Source: Paenibacillus allorhizosphaerae
Lineage (GTDB): Bacteria; Bacillota; Bacilli; Paenibacillales; NBRC-103111
Assembly (NCBI RefSeq): GCF_910594985.1
Contig: NZ_CAJVCE010000017.1
Coordinates: 96,618-160,617 of the forward strand
Reading direction: 5' to 3'
Length of the DNA: 64,000 nucleotides
Shown in pieces: positions 9,408-17,820 of the stretch (positions are counted from its first letter, which is position 1; each line of letters starts with the position of its first letter). The notes beneath the pieces are model-generated. The model ran no database searches and had not been told where the DNA came from. It worked only from the letters and a program-made list of their open reading frames with translations. The position numbers were made by a program, and so were the translations under genes.

Positions 9408-10679
9408 ATGATCGATCAGCTGCAGCCGGGTGCGGTAAGGCCGCTCGCCGATGACTATGTAACGGTGTATGAGTCCCCGGATCCGGCCGGTGTGTACTGC
9501 TATTCTCCCGCGATCATCGTGCTGCCCGGAGGACGGATTGTCGCTACCATCGATTTGGGCGGCAAGGGCATCGTGAACTTGGACGGACCGAAGGGATCGA
9601 GAAACGGATACATCGTACAAGGGAAAGTATTTGTATCCGATGACGGCGGGAGCTCGTGGCGTCATACGGCGGATTTCCCATTCCTGCATGCACGGCCTTT
9701 CCTCGCAGGCGGCGCCCTGTACGTGCTGGGACACTGCGTTAACATTATGATCATGCGCTCCGACGACGGAGGAGAGACCTGGTCGGAGCCCGTATTGCTG
9801 ACGGAGGAAGGCGATTGGCATCAAGCCCCCTGCAACGTGCACTATACAGAAGAAAACGTTTATTTGGTTATGGAAAATATCGTCCCCAACGATTTGGCCA
9901 TTTGGCCGGTAAGCTGCATGGAACCGGTGCTGATGCGCGCACGGCTGGACGCCGATCTTATGAAAGCGGAAAGCTGGACCTACGCATCCAAACTATCCGC
10001 ACGGGATGCCTTTCCTTCCGAAGCGCTCGATTATTTCGGAGTGCCGTTCTTTACGGAAACGCCTCACCATCGGGCAGGCCAAGTGAACTGCGCGCCGATC
10101 GGCTGGCTCGAGACAAATGTCGTACAGTTCACCGATCCGAATCACTATTGGCATGATCCGGAAGGGAAAACGTTCTACTTGTGGGCAAGAGCGCATACCG
10201 GGGGCACCGGTTACGCGGCGATCGCCAAAGTGGTCGAGAACCCCGACGGTACGATGACCACGATGCTGGCAACGGCGCCTTCGGGCAAAAGGGCCGTGTT
10301 CGTGCCGTGCCCCGGCGGCCAAATGAAGTTTCATATTCTCTATGATGAGCCGTCGAAGCTGTACTGGCTGCTCAGCTCCCAATCGACCGACAGCATGACG
10401 CGTAAGGAGAAACTGCCTCCCGACCGGTTCGACCTGCCGAATAATGAGCGGCACCGGCTGCAGCTTCATTATTCGCGCAATTGCATCGATTGGTGCTTTG
10501 CCGGCATCGTATCGATCGGAGCTACAGCACGTGAGTCCCGGCATTATGCGAGCATGGCCATCGATGGCGACGATCTGTACGTCCTGAGCCGTTCTGGCGA
10601 TCACCGCGCGCGGGACGCGCATAACGGCAATTTGATTACGTTTCATAAAATCCGCAATTTTCGTTCTTTACTTTACTAA
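9408..10679 (+). CDS. Sialidase-like (BNR repeat) six-bladed propeller protein, probably cytosolic
   Basis: A 423-residue protein with two clear Asp-box (BNR) motifs, SDDGGSSW near residue 80 and SDDGGETW near residue 122, as in sialidases and related exo-glycosidases. The ATG follows GGAGGG at good spacing. No signal peptide is present, so it probably acts inside the cell on imported oligosaccharide rather than on host sialic acid. Many BNR proteins in soil Firmicutes have glycosidase or lyase roles unrelated to sialic acid, and I cannot confirm the catalytic Arg triad by eye. It lies 44 bases after the binding protein gene and 33 bases before the beta-helix gene, consistent with one transcript. 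Confidence 0.75.
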   Translation: MIDQLQPGAVRPLADDYVTVYESPDPAGVYCYSPAIIVLPGGRIVATIDLGGKGIVNLDGPKGSRNGYIVQGKVFVSDDGGSSWRHTADFPFLHARPFLAGGALYVLGHCVNIMIMRSDDGGETWSEPVLLTEEGDWHQAPCNVHYTEENVYLVMENIVPNDLAIWPVSCMEPVLMRARLDADLMKAESWTYASKLSARDAFPSEALDYFGVPFFTETPHHRAGQVNCAPIGWLETNVVQFTDPNHYWHDPEGKTFYLWARAHTGGTGYAAIAKVVENPDGTMTTMLATAPSGKRAVFVPCPGGQMKFHILYDEPSKLYWLLSSQSTDSMTRKEKLPPDRFDLPNNERHRLQLHYSRNCIDWCFAGIVSIGATARESRHYASMAIDGDDLYVLSRSGDHRARDAHNGNLITFHKIRNFRSLLY

Positions 10680-10712
10680 ATGATTTGAGGGAAGCAGAAA
10701 GGGGCGGTCCGC

Positions 10713-12812
10713 TTGTCCGATCCGTTGAACGAACAGAAATCTCATAACGATCACGACGCACCGCGTTCCACCATCAGCAGAAGAAAACTGATCGCCTCGC
10801 TCGGAACGGCAGGGGTAGCGGCGGTTGCCGGCGCATGGCTCCATGGCAGTGCGATGTATGGTGCCGCTTCCGAGGGGCCGGCCTCCGTGACAAAAGACGT
10901 CTACGGACCGGATAAACCGAAGGTGCGCGAACTCCTTGCAGCCAATGTTGTGGTTTCGGTTACGATTACCGAGCTGAGAAGGATGGAGCAACCCGATCCC
11001 GGTACGGTCTATTATGTGACGGATGAGAGACGGGAAGGGCACTTTATTTACGACGATGCCGACACAACATCCGCCGATAACGACGGGACCATCATTGCCG
11101 CCACGTTAGGCGCACGATTCAAGCGTTTGTATGACGGAGGCTTGAACGTCAAATGGTTCGGCGCCGCCGGCAATGGTGCCGCCGACGATACGCAGCCTGT
11201 TCGGGCGGCACTCTCCGCAGCGAAAGGACGAGAGCTGTACTTCCCTGCGGGTGTTTACCATTTGACTGACACGATCACAATCCCGAGAAATACATTCGTT
11301 CGAGGAGCAGGGAGTTCCTCATGGTTTACGTTCGGCCAGCGAAGGACCGAGGTGACGGAGAGCATTCTGGACATGGAAAGCGGCACCGTGCTGAAGTTCG
11401 CCGGCAACGGATCGAGCCGCTTCTCTAGCAATCGTGCCGATTTTCAGTCGTTTACATGCGCGGTGAAGCTGGAAGCGGACGGAGACGGCATCCAACTGTC
11501 GGATTTGAAGGTGCTGTCTCACTTTCGGATTAGGGATGAAGCGGGCTGGATCACGACTCCGGAAACGGACCAGCATGCCCTGTTCGATGTGGGACTGTGG
11601 GTCGACAACGCCGATCACGTGAAGCTAAGCCGCATATCCGTCGTCGGCTATTGGCAAAAGGCCGGCCTGCTCGTCGATGCTTCCGGACGGTTATCTTCAT
11701 CCTCGGAATATGGCGCGGTCGAATATATAACAATTAAGGACTGCGTCTTTCAAGGGAAAATCGGCATGGCGCTGCTCGGCGGAGACGAAGGCGCTCCGCC
11801 GGACGGCACCGGTTTCACACCGCCGACCGGCAAGGACGATCTGTCCGAAGGCCAGTTCGGCTTATCCCATGCGTTCGTGTCCGACAGCTTCCTCTCCGGA
11901 ACGGATCATCATTCGAACGGCTTCGTAAACGGCTGGCAGCAGCATCTGGCGCCGGACAGCACGCCGCTTAAAATCGACGGCTTTATCGGCAGCGGCGTGC
12001 CCTACCGGATCAATCACCCGCGCTTTGTCAACTGCTCTTTCCAGACGCGGGAGAGCGCTTCGATCATGCTGGACCGGGTCGTCCGTCCGACGTTCGTCAA
12101 CTGCCGGGCCGAGAGCGGTCCTGTACGGGCAACCCGGCATACGGTAATGCCCCGGCTCGTGAACTGCGAGTTTCCGTACAACCGAACGAATGCGGCGTAC
12201 CAGGAAATCGAGCACTGTCCGGGAGCGGTCATTACGCCGCCCTTCCGCAGGCTCGGACAAATTCATCTGCAGGAGTACGCTTTTCAAATCGAGCTGCGCA
12301 ACAACAACGGCGTGATCGAGCATCGTGTGTCCAAGGCGTTCGGTATCCAGAGCGGCGGAAGGTCGCACGATGCGGAGGCGTTGTTCCGTTTCGCCATCGA
12401 GGGCGCGGGATGGAATTACCGCAATTGGACGGCGACGCCGATGCCCGGCGGTACGGAAAGCGATAATTATGCGGCGGGCTTATTTATCGGCGACAAGTCG
12501 TCTTCGATTAAAACCAATTTGTTTCTAAGCGCAGCCGTGGACAATAGTCCGGACTATCAGGAAGCGGAGGTTGTCGTCGTGGACTTCAGGGCGTCCGATG
12601 GGCAGCTGTGGGCAAAGCCTGCCGTTTATACCGCGCAAAAGGTTCCGTATCGGTTCGACAACTACTCCACGACGCTCAAGATCGAGCTGAGAAACGGATC
12701 GGGCTTGGCAACGGGACTGGCCGACAGCTTGCCGAGCGAAAGCAACGGCGCGGCCAGCCTGATCCTCAGGGTAAAAGGAAAATTTTACGAGCAGGCGTAT
12801 GGCCTGGTTTAA
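10713..12812 (+). CDS. Tat-exported right-handed beta-helix (pectate lyase superfamily) protein
   Basis: A 699-residue protein. The start is a TTG at 10713 behind AAAGGGGCGG. Residues 21-27 read ISRRKLI, a twin-arginine export motif, followed by a Gly/Ala-rich hydrophobic stretch to about residue 50. From about 145 the sequence has the opening of the pectate-lyase-superfamily beta-helix (VKWFGAAGNGAADDT), with helical coils rich in Asn, Val and Asp up to about 500, then a C-terminal beta domain. Proteins of this type are lyases, epimerases or glycoside hydrolases on acidic polysaccharides; which one cannot be decided here. Its N-terminal organisation is mirrored by the minus-strand protein at 50422-52230. 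The gene ends the cluster and is followed by a terminator. Confidence 0.8.
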   Translation: MSDPLNEQKSHNDHDAPRSTISRRKLIASLGTAGVAAVAGAWLHGSAMYGAASEGPASVTKDVYGPDKPKVRELLAANVVVSVTITELRRMEQPDPGTVYYVTDERREGHFIYDDADTTSADNDGTIIAATLGARFKRLYDGGLNVKWFGAAGNGAADDTQPVRAALSAAKGRELYFPAGVYHLTDTITIPRNTFVRGAGSSSWFTFGQRRTEVTESILDMESGTVLKFAGNGSSRFSSNRADFQSFTCAVKLEADGDGIQLSDLKVLSHFRIRDEAGWITTPETDQHALFDVGLWVDNADHVKLSRISVVGYWQKAGLLVDASGRLSSSSEYGAVEYITIKDCVFQGKIGMALLGGDEGAPPDGTGFTPPTGKDDLSEGQFGLSHAFVSDSFLSGTDHHSNGFVNGWQQHLAPDSTPLKIDGFIGSGVPYRINHPRFVNCSFQTRESASIMLDRVVRPTFVNCRAESGPVRATRHTVMPRLVNCEFPYNRTNAAYQEIEHCPGAVITPPFRRLGQIHLQEYAFQIELRNNNGVIEHRVSKAFGIQSGGRSHDAEALFRFAIEGAGWNYRNWTATPMPGGTESDNYAAGLFIGDKSSSIKTNLFLSAAVDNSPDYQEAEVVVVDFRASDGQLWAKPAVYTAQKVPYRFDNYSTTLKIELRNGSGLATGLADSLPSESNGAASLILRVKGKFYEQAYGLV

Positions 12813-12826
12813 TCGTTTGAATGCAG

Positions 12827-12868
12827 AAGAAGCTTGAAGGACTCGACAAGAGCCTTTCAAGCTTCTTT
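12827..12868. terminator. Terminator after the beta-helix gene
   Basis: Long arms AAGAAGCTTGAAGG and CCTTTCAAGCTTCTTT pair around a 12-base loop, with one bulged base. It closes the plus-strand cluster and could also serve the convergent kinase gene. Confidence 0.75.
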
Positions 12869-12914
12869 AATGGAACGAATCGTTAAGCTGATAAAGCGAT
12901 AAAGCGGCAGTCCG

Positions 12915-14177
12915 TCAGGAGCCTTTTTTTCCTTCCGGAAAGCTGATTTCAAATACGGTTCCTGTTCCAACCTGACTTTTAATATCGATTTTGCCGTCCA
13001 TTTTTTTAATGATATTAATTGACACCATCGTCCCAAGCCCGGTTCCTTTGTCCTTTGTCGAAAAGTAAGGGCTGCCGAGCCGGTTCAATTGTTCGGGAGT
13101 CATTCCGACCCCGTTATCGCTTATGTGCAAGACGATGGTTTGACCCCGCTTTTGCAAGTCGATCGTGAGCAGGCCGTCGCTCGACATCGCTTCAATCGCA
13201 TTTTTGCCGATATTAATGAGCGCCTGGCGCAGCTTATGCTTGTCGCCGACCATGTAAAGCGCCTCTTCTGTCGTCCTTGCTTCGACCTTGACGTTATTAT
13301 AGTTGGCGTATGTCAACAAAATATTGGCTAAATAGTCGACTTCCTGATTCATGTCGATCGTTTCGATTGCTTCCGCTTCCGTTTTGGCCAGCGAAAGATA
13401 GTCGGTAATAATATGCTGCGCCCGGTCCAGCTCCTCGAGGCATATTTTTTCGTAGTAGCTTTTTCGTTCTGCCGATGCGCCGCTAGTTCCGAGCAGCTGA
13501 ATAAAGCCCCGGACTGTCGTCAGCGGGTTTCGGATTTCGTGTGCGACGGATGCGGCCATTTCGCTTACCAGCTTCAGCTTCTCGCTGCGAATCATCTCCT
13601 CCTGCATTCGAAAGTAGTTTTGCAAAAATTCGACCAAATAAATATACATGCCGATAATCAAGCTTTGCAGCAAATATGTACTTAGGACGACAAGCGGATT
13701 GCCGGTTAACCGTTGCGTTTCGTTCAGCAGTAATAAATAGATCGAGAAAGTGAAAAATTTAACGAGTGCACTGACGAGAATGGCGCATATGATTTTTTTC
13801 GTAAGCGACAGTCTGGCATACATGCGAAACAAAAAGACGAATAAAAGGAACGTCGGCAACATCGATATAACATGGTAGAGGCCATTCACGTTGCCCATGA
13901 GGAGACGGTATAAAATCAAGGCCAAATAGAGCACAACGGATACTTGCGGCCCTCCGTACAAGGAACCCACGGTTAGCGGGATGGCACGGAAATCGTGAGA
14001 TAATCCGTTGATGGACACGGCAAATGACATCGTAACCATGATGGAAAGCGAGAACAAAACGCACAATATGACGCGATAATACTTACTGTATTGGAACCTG
14101 TATATATACGGAAACACAACTAACGGTGAAAAAATAATAAAGATGTTGAGCAAATAATCCTTAAGTATGCTAATCAT
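12915..14177 (-). CDS. Membrane sensor histidine kinase, KinB-like (5TM-LYT type)
   Basis: A 420-residue kinase with six or so hydrophobic segments in residues 8-185, resembling the LytS/YhcK 5TM receptor region of KinB and KinD. The phosphoacceptor is His213 in VAHEIRNPL. The ATP-binding domain follows with an N box (INIGKNAIEAM), a G1 box (ISDNGVGM) and a G2 box (GTGLGTMVS). Kinases of this form feed the sporulation phosphorelay through Spo0F in Bacillus; that role is inferred from architecture. No response regulator lies next to it, which fits an orphan phosphorelay kinase. Confidence 0.85.
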   Translation of the reverse strand: MISILKDYLLNIFIIFSPLVVFPYIYRFQYSKYYRVILCVLFSLSIMVTMSFAVSINGLSHDFRAIPLTVGSLYGGPQVSVVLYLALILYRLLMGNVNGLYHVISMLPTFLLFVFLFRMYARLSLTKKIICAILVSALVKFFTFSIYLLLLNETQRLTGNPLVVLSTYLLQSLIIGMYIYLVEFLQNYFRMQEEMIRSEKLKLVSEMAASVAHEIRNPLTTVRGFIQLLGTSGASAERKSYYEKICLEELDRAQHIITDYLSLAKTEAEAIETIDMNQEVDYLANILLTYANYNNVKVEARTTEEALYMVGDKHKLRQALINIGKNAIEAMSSDGLLTIDLQKRGQTIVLHISDNGVGMTPEQLNRLGSPYFSTKDKGTGLGTMVSINIIKKMDGKIDIKSQVGTGTVFEISFPEGKKGS

Positions 14178-14411
14178 GGCCTCACCTTGGTCTTATTCAA
14201 TATGCAAGCATGGTTGGCAGAATCGAGTAAAAAGGCCTGTTTCACAAACGCAGGAATCTTATCAACATAATTCGACGGGATGCGCTGTTTCCCTTCCGCG
14301 AGAATGGGCTTTTTTTATTATGGCTAGAGGGGAAAAAATTCGTGATATAATCGGGTTACCATCATGAGGTTTTCCGAATGCGCCGAATTCTTTATCAAGG
14401 GGTGAGGGAAG
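14178..14411 (+). promoter_or_regulatory. Divergent promoter region of kinase and aminopeptidase genes
   Basis: A TATAAT box at 14346-14351 lies about 60 bases before the aminopeptidase start; its -35 element is weak. A GC-rich stretch followed by seven T at 14308-14317 may be a weak terminator. Nothing else was recognised. Confidence 0.4.
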
Positions 14412-15188
14412 TTGAAATTTTTCATACTAACCGATCTGGAAGGCCCGGCGGGCGTGGACCGCTTCTCCCAGACACGCACGACCAGTCTGGAAGACAAAGC
14501 GGAGGCCATGATGCAGTTGGCCAAAGAAGTGAATGCATGCATGGAAGGCATTCGCTCGGTCGATGCCGCCGCCGAAATCGTCGTCTGGGACGGTCACGGC
14601 TCGGGCGGTCTGCGCGAGGAAGACTTGCAGGCGTGTACATATCTTCCGCCAAGAACGAAGGCCGCTTTTGAACTGGAAGGCTTTGACGCCTTATTGTTCG
14701 TCGGGCAGCATGCCATGGCGGGAACGGTTTTTGCCCCGCTGTGTCATACGTATAATTCGCGAAGCGTGAATTATTACAAGCTGAACGGCTGCTTCATCGG
14801 GGAATTCGGAGCTAGAGCGCTCTCCGCCGGTTATCAGGGCGTGCCGACGATCTTTTTGTCCGGGGACGACAAGGCGGCGGCGGAAGCGAGAATGTTCGTC
14901 CCGGAGATCGAAACCGTCGCGACGAAGCTCGGGACCGGACTTGAATCGGCCGTTCACTTGGATAAAGAGGAAGCGTGCCGAAGAATTCGCGAAGGTGCGG
15001 CTGCAGCAGTGAGGCGTCGCAATGAAATTCCGCCGTTCATCGGCTTGAAACCGCCGTTCGTCTTTGAAGCCGGGTATTATAACGAGATCGATCAGAGCGC
15101 CTGGTCCGGGCGCGCCGGAGAGATCACCTTCCCGGATACCCGCACGGTCCGCATCGTGACCGATCGGCTGCAGGATTTGCCTATATAG
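14412..15188 (+). CDS. M55-family D-aminopeptidase (DppA-like)
   Basis: A 258-residue zinc peptidase. The start is a TTG behind AGGGGTGAGGG. The family zinc ligands can be placed as Asp8 and Glu10 (TDLEG), His62 (DGHGSGG), His100 (GQHAMAG) and Glu131 (GEFGA), and His112 fits the catalytic residue. Relatives form a cytoplasmic decamer that trims D-Ala-D-Ala and D-Ala-Gly-Gly, and in B. subtilis dppA is switched on as cells starve. There are no dipeptide permease genes next to it, unlike the B. subtilis dpp operon. A nutrient or cell-wall peptide scavenging role is inferred. Confidence 0.85.
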   Translation: MKFFILTDLEGPAGVDRFSQTRTTSLEDKAEAMMQLAKEVNACMEGIRSVDAAAEIVVWDGHGSGGLREEDLQACTYLPPRTKAAFELEGFDALLFVGQHAMAGTVFAPLCHTYNSRSVNYYKLNGCFIGEFGARALSAGYQGVPTIFLSGDDKAAAEARMFVPEIETVATKLGTGLESAVHLDKEEACRRIREGAAAAVRRRNEIPPFIGLKPPFVFEAGYYNEIDQSAWSGRAGEITFPDTRTVRIVTDRLQDLPI

Positions 15189-15227
15189 CTCGACGGCCGA
15201 TATGCCGGAAATGGTGCAAGTCCTTAT

Positions 15228-15257
15228 GAATAAGCTTGCGAGACATCGTTCATATTA
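15228..15257 (+). promoter_or_regulatory. Sigma-G-type promoter of sspH
   Basis: GAATA at 15228-15232 and CATATTA at 15251-15257 are separated by 18 bases. This fits the forespore sigma-G consensus (GnATA, 18 bases, CATnnTA) and the expected timing of a small acid-soluble spore protein. Confidence 0.65.
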
Positions 15258-15289
15258 AAACCATCACTTCGAAAGTGGAGGTTATTTCC

Positions 15290-15469
15290 ATGAACAAGCA
15301 GCGTGCAGCCGAGATCGCCGTCTCGCCGGTCATGGCGAATGTTACGTTAGACGGCATTCCGGTCTATATTCAGCATGTCGACGAAACGAGCGAGACAGCC
15401 CGCGTGTACCCTTTAGACGAGCCGCAAAACGAACAAGACGTTCCTTTGAGCAGCTTGACCGAGCATTAG
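15290..15469 (+). CDS. sspH: Small acid-soluble spore protein H
   Basis: A 59-residue protein starting MNKQRAAEI with the SspH blocks PVYIQHVDE and ARVYPLDEP; I recognise the whole length as the SspH family. It is a minor spore-core protein made in the forespore. The ATG at 15290 follows GTGGAGGT; an upstream TTG at 15236 would add residues not seen in the family and would overlap the predicted promoter. It is monocistronic, with a forespore-type promoter upstream and a terminator downstream. Confidence 0.93.
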   Translation: MNKQRAAEIAVSPVMANVTLDGIPVYIQHVDETSETARVYPLDEPQNEQDVPLSSLTEH

Positions 15470-15483
15470 AAGATGAACGAACT

Positions 15484-15508
15484 AGCCGGAGGATTCCTTC
15501 GGCTTTTT
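15484..15508 (+). terminator. Terminator of sspH
   Basis: Nine-pair stem AGCCGGAGG/CCTTCGGCT with a three-base loop and five T. The promoter of the cat gene begins three bases after it. Confidence 0.85.
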
Positions 15509-15510
15509 GT

Positions 15511-15539
15511 TTGATGGAAGTTGTCGATTGTGGTATCAT
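15511..15539 (+). promoter_or_regulatory. Sigma-A promoter of the cat leader and cat gene
   Basis: TTGATG at 15511-15516 and TATCAT at 15534-15539 with a 17-base spacer. The transcript would start near 15546, just upstream of the leader peptide. Confidence 0.65.
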
Positions 15540-15570
15540 GCTGGGGATAATGGAATGGGATGATGAGGGT

Positions 15571-15600
15571 ATGGTTAAATCAGTGGATCAAGCCTCCTAA
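15571..15600 (+). CDS. Nine-codon cat leader peptide (MVKSVDQAS)
   Basis: A nine-codon reading frame followed by TAA. It begins MVK, as does the leader of the inducible cat-86 gene, where a drug-stalled ribosome on the leader frees the cat ribosome binding site. The stop codon lies inside the left arm of the sequestering hairpin, as expected if a ribosome paused near codon 5-6 opens the stem. The nearest GAGGGT is only about one base from the ATG, so initiation may be weak or use GGGA ten bases upstream. Confidence 0.65.
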   Translation: MVKSVDQAS

Positions 15601-15628
15601 AGCGATACAAAGCGATCATTTTAGGAGG
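15593..15628 (+). promoter_or_regulatory. Translational attenuator hairpin hiding the cat ribosome binding site
   Basis: CCTCCTAAA at 15593-15601 is perfectly complementary to TTTAGGAGG at 15620-15628, which is the Shine-Dalgarno sequence of cat. The nine-pair stem with an 18-base loop would keep cat untranslated until a stalled ribosome on the leader melts it. Confidence 0.8.
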
Positions 15629-15635
15629 GTAAACA

Positions 15636-16286
15636 ATGAAATTTCATCCGATTGACGTAAACAGCTGGGGCAGAAAGCCCTACTTCGAGCATTACTTAAA
15701 CAATGTGAGATGCACTTACAGCATGACGGCAAACGTTGACATCACGCTGCTGCTGGCCGTGCTTAAGAATAAGGGCGTAAAACTGTATCCGGCCATGATC
15801 CACATGATCACAACCGTAGTGAATCGGCACCGCGAGTTTCGCACTTGTTTTAACGCTGAGGGGAGATTAGGTTATTGGGACAACATGTCCCCGTCGTTTA
15901 CCATTTTCCATGACGAAAATAAAACCTTTTCGACCGTCTGGACTCCTTTCTGCGATGAATTCGATGCGTTCTACACTCGGTATATTGCGGATTTGGAGAT
16001 GTACGGAAACGTCATGCAGTTTGCTGCGAAAACGAACGAACCGCCAAACAGCTTTCCGATTTCCTGTATTCCTTGGGTCAGCTTTACAGGTTTTAATCTG
16101 AACGTGTACGCCGAAGGAACGTATCTGCTGCCGATCTTTACGATAGGCAAATACGTGAAGCAGGATAATCAAATACAGCTGCCTTTATCGGTACAGCTTC
16201 ACCATGCCGTGTGCGACGGTTATCATGCCGGGGTTATGTTTCAAGAGCTGCAGCAGCGCGCGGATCAGTGCGAGGAATGGCTGTAG
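15636..16286 (+). CDS. cat: Chloramphenicol acetyltransferase, type A
   Basis: A 216-residue trimeric CAT-family enzyme that moves acetyl from acetyl-CoA to the 3-hydroxyl of chloramphenicol. The active-site block is LHHAVCDGYHAG with catalytic His190 and structural Asp194; the length is normal for type A CATs. The ATG follows TTTAGGAGGG. Its control region (leader peptide and hairpin) is the best evidence that this is a working inducible resistance gene rather than a divergent acetyltransferase. It stands alone between terminators, with no mobile element nearby, so it appears to be a chromosomal gene of the lineage. Confidence 0.9.
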   Translation: MKFHPIDVNSWGRKPYFEHYLNNVRCTYSMTANVDITLLLAVLKNKGVKLYPAMIHMITTVVNRHREFRTCFNAEGRLGYWDNMSPSFTIFHDENKTFSTVWTPFCDEFDAFYTRYIADLEMYGNVMQFAAKTNEPPNSFPISCIPWVSFTGFNLNVYAEGTYLLPIFTIGKYVKQDNQIQLPLSVQLHHAVCDGYHAGVMFQELQQRADQCEEWL

Positions 16287-16360
16287 CGCTGTAAGAAGGC
16301 TTTAGGCGCATAATCGACACAGCCGATCGTGCCAAAATATAGCTATATCAATACTAGGGG

Positions 16361-16387
16361 CCAGTCCATTTAGCGGGACTGGTTTTT
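16361..16387 (+). terminator. Terminator of cat
   Basis: CCAGTCC (16361-16367) pairs with GGACTGG (16376-16382), followed by five T. Confidence 0.85.
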
Positions 16388-16692
16388 GTTCAATTATAAG
16401 AAATTATAAATTGTCAGACCGAGGAAAGTGCTTCGGAATTTTATAACAAATCACTTGACGAAAAAGATTACCGCTAGTCTAATTCAAAACCACGATTTTA
16501 ACAGCGGTGGAATCCCATACCCATCCCTCCCATGCGCAAACGATGGAGAACTGTCTGGGCAGGAGGGCGGGGGTATCGGCAGCAAGAAGAGGCATAGCTC
16601 CGCGCCGTTCCGGTTCAAGTCTGTTGACAGACGGATTGCCTGCAATGTATGGTAGGGGATAGGAAAACGATTACATATATAGGTGGCCTTTC
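16388..16692 (+). promoter_or_regulatory. lacI-type regulator promoter with a single operator
   Basis: The 305 bases before the regulator hold no credible gene. A promoter reads TTGACA (16624-16629), 18 bases, TATGGT (16648-16653). Ten bases further, GAAAACGATTAC (16663-16674) matches 11 of 12 bases of the operator found twice before fucI, which suggests that the regulator represses its own gene. Confidence 0.6.
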
Positions 16693-17697
16693 ATGAAAGC
16701 GAATATTAAACAAGTAGCCTTCGAGGCGGGCGTTTCGACGGCCACGGTCTCGCGGGTGCTAAGCGGTACCGGCTATGTCAGCGACGAAGTCAAAGCAAAA
16801 GTGCAGGAGGCGGTAGCGAAGCTGAACTACCGGCCCAATGCGGTAGCCCGAAGCTTGAAGCAGGATAAAACGCATTCGCTCGGACTTATCGTGCCGGACA
16901 TTTCCAATCCTTTCTTCATGTCCATCGCCAGGGGAATCGAGGATACGGTTCGCGAGGAAGGTTATCAGCTGCTGTTCTGCAGTTCGGATGAGCAGCCCGA
17001 GAAGGAACGCGAGCTGCTCATGCTGCTGAACGAGAAGCGGGCCGATGCCATACTGATCGCCACCTCCGGGGGCAACGAGGAGACGATTGCCCGCATTGCC
17101 GCTTCCGGCGTATCCGTTCTGCTGCTCGATCGCGAAGCCGGGGGCGGAGCGGCGGCGGACCTGGACCTGATCGCGGAAGACAATAGGCACGGTGCCTATT
17201 TGTTAACCCGCAAGCTGCTGAGCAAGGGGCATACGCGGATCGGCGTCATTAACGGCAACTTGAATGTCAGCACCGGCCGGGACAGATACGAAGGATATTT
17301 AACCGCGCTTGGCGAAGCCGGTTTTACGGCGGAACCGGCATACATGGTGAACGGTCAATTCACGCTGCAGGGCGGGGTGGAGGCGGCCGGTTATTTTCTC
17401 GGATTGACAACGCGTCCGACCGCGGTCGTTTCCTTCAACAACCAAATGACCTTCGGACTGCTGCTTGAGCTTCATCGGAGAGGACTGCGCCTGCCGTCGG
17501 ACATCATGGTCGCTTCATACGGCGAGGTGGAGGCGGCGATGCTGCTGAAAGAGCCCGAGCTGCATTACATTAAGCAGATGCCTTACGAAATGGGCGTGCG
17601 TGCCGGGGAAATATTGCTTGAACGGCTGCGGCATACAGGGCAAGAGATCGGGCCGTCGCAAAAAATAATGTTCACGCCCGAGCTGAATACGATCTGA
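16693..17697 (+). CDS. LacI-family transcriptional regulator of the fucI-araB operon
   Basis: A 334-residue repressor. Residues 4-50 are the LacI helix-turn-helix and hinge (IKQVAFEAGVSTATVSRVL; YRPNAVARSLK), followed by a periplasmic-binding-protein-like sensor domain (SLGLIVPDISNPFF). The ATG follows AGGTGG. It directly precedes the isomerase gene, with operators before both genes, so it most likely responds to a pentose or fucose, or its phosphate, and controls both. The effector is not known. Confidence 0.88.
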   Translation: MKANIKQVAFEAGVSTATVSRVLSGTGYVSDEVKAKVQEAVAKLNYRPNAVARSLKQDKTHSLGLIVPDISNPFFMSIARGIEDTVREEGYQLLFCSSDEQPEKERELLMLLNEKRADAILIATSGGNEETIARIAASGVSVLLLDREAGGGAAADLDLIAEDNRHGAYLLTRKLLSKGHTRIGVINGNLNVSTGRDRYEGYLTALGEAGFTAEPAYMVNGQFTLQGGVEAAGYFLGLTTRPTAVVSFNNQMTFGLLLELHRRGLRLPSDIMVASYGEVEAAMLLKEPELHYIKQMPYEMGVRAGEILLERLRHTGQEIGPSQKIMFTPELNTI

Positions 17698-17740
17698 CGA
17701 AGACGCTTTCGAGGCACTGGGGAAACAATGGAAAAAAGTG

Positions 17741-17800
17741 TTGTCAGTGGAAACGTTTTATGTTACGGTATGTGTAAACGATTACGTAAACGATTACACA
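17741..17800 (+). promoter_or_regulatory. fucI operon promoter with tandem LacI-type operators and a possible cre
   Basis: TTGTCA at 17741-17746 is a likely -35 element. GTAAACGATTAC occurs twice in direct succession (17774-17785 and 17786-17797) within a nearly symmetric 30-base block at 17771-17800, just upstream of the fucI ribosome binding site. TGGAAACGTTTTA at 17748-17760 resembles a catabolite-response element with two mismatches, so CcpA control is possible. Confidence 0.65.
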
Positions 17801-17820
17801 TGACGAGGAGACGATCCAAT

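Noticed and set aside
9408..10679. Reading the BNR protein as a secreted host-directed sialidase
   Set aside because: It lacks a signal peptide and sialic acid genes are absent around it; the context is polysaccharide breakdown.
16428..16655. A 75-codon plus-strand frame before the LacI-type gene
   Set aside because: No ribosome binding site, odd composition, and it overlaps the regulator's promoter.
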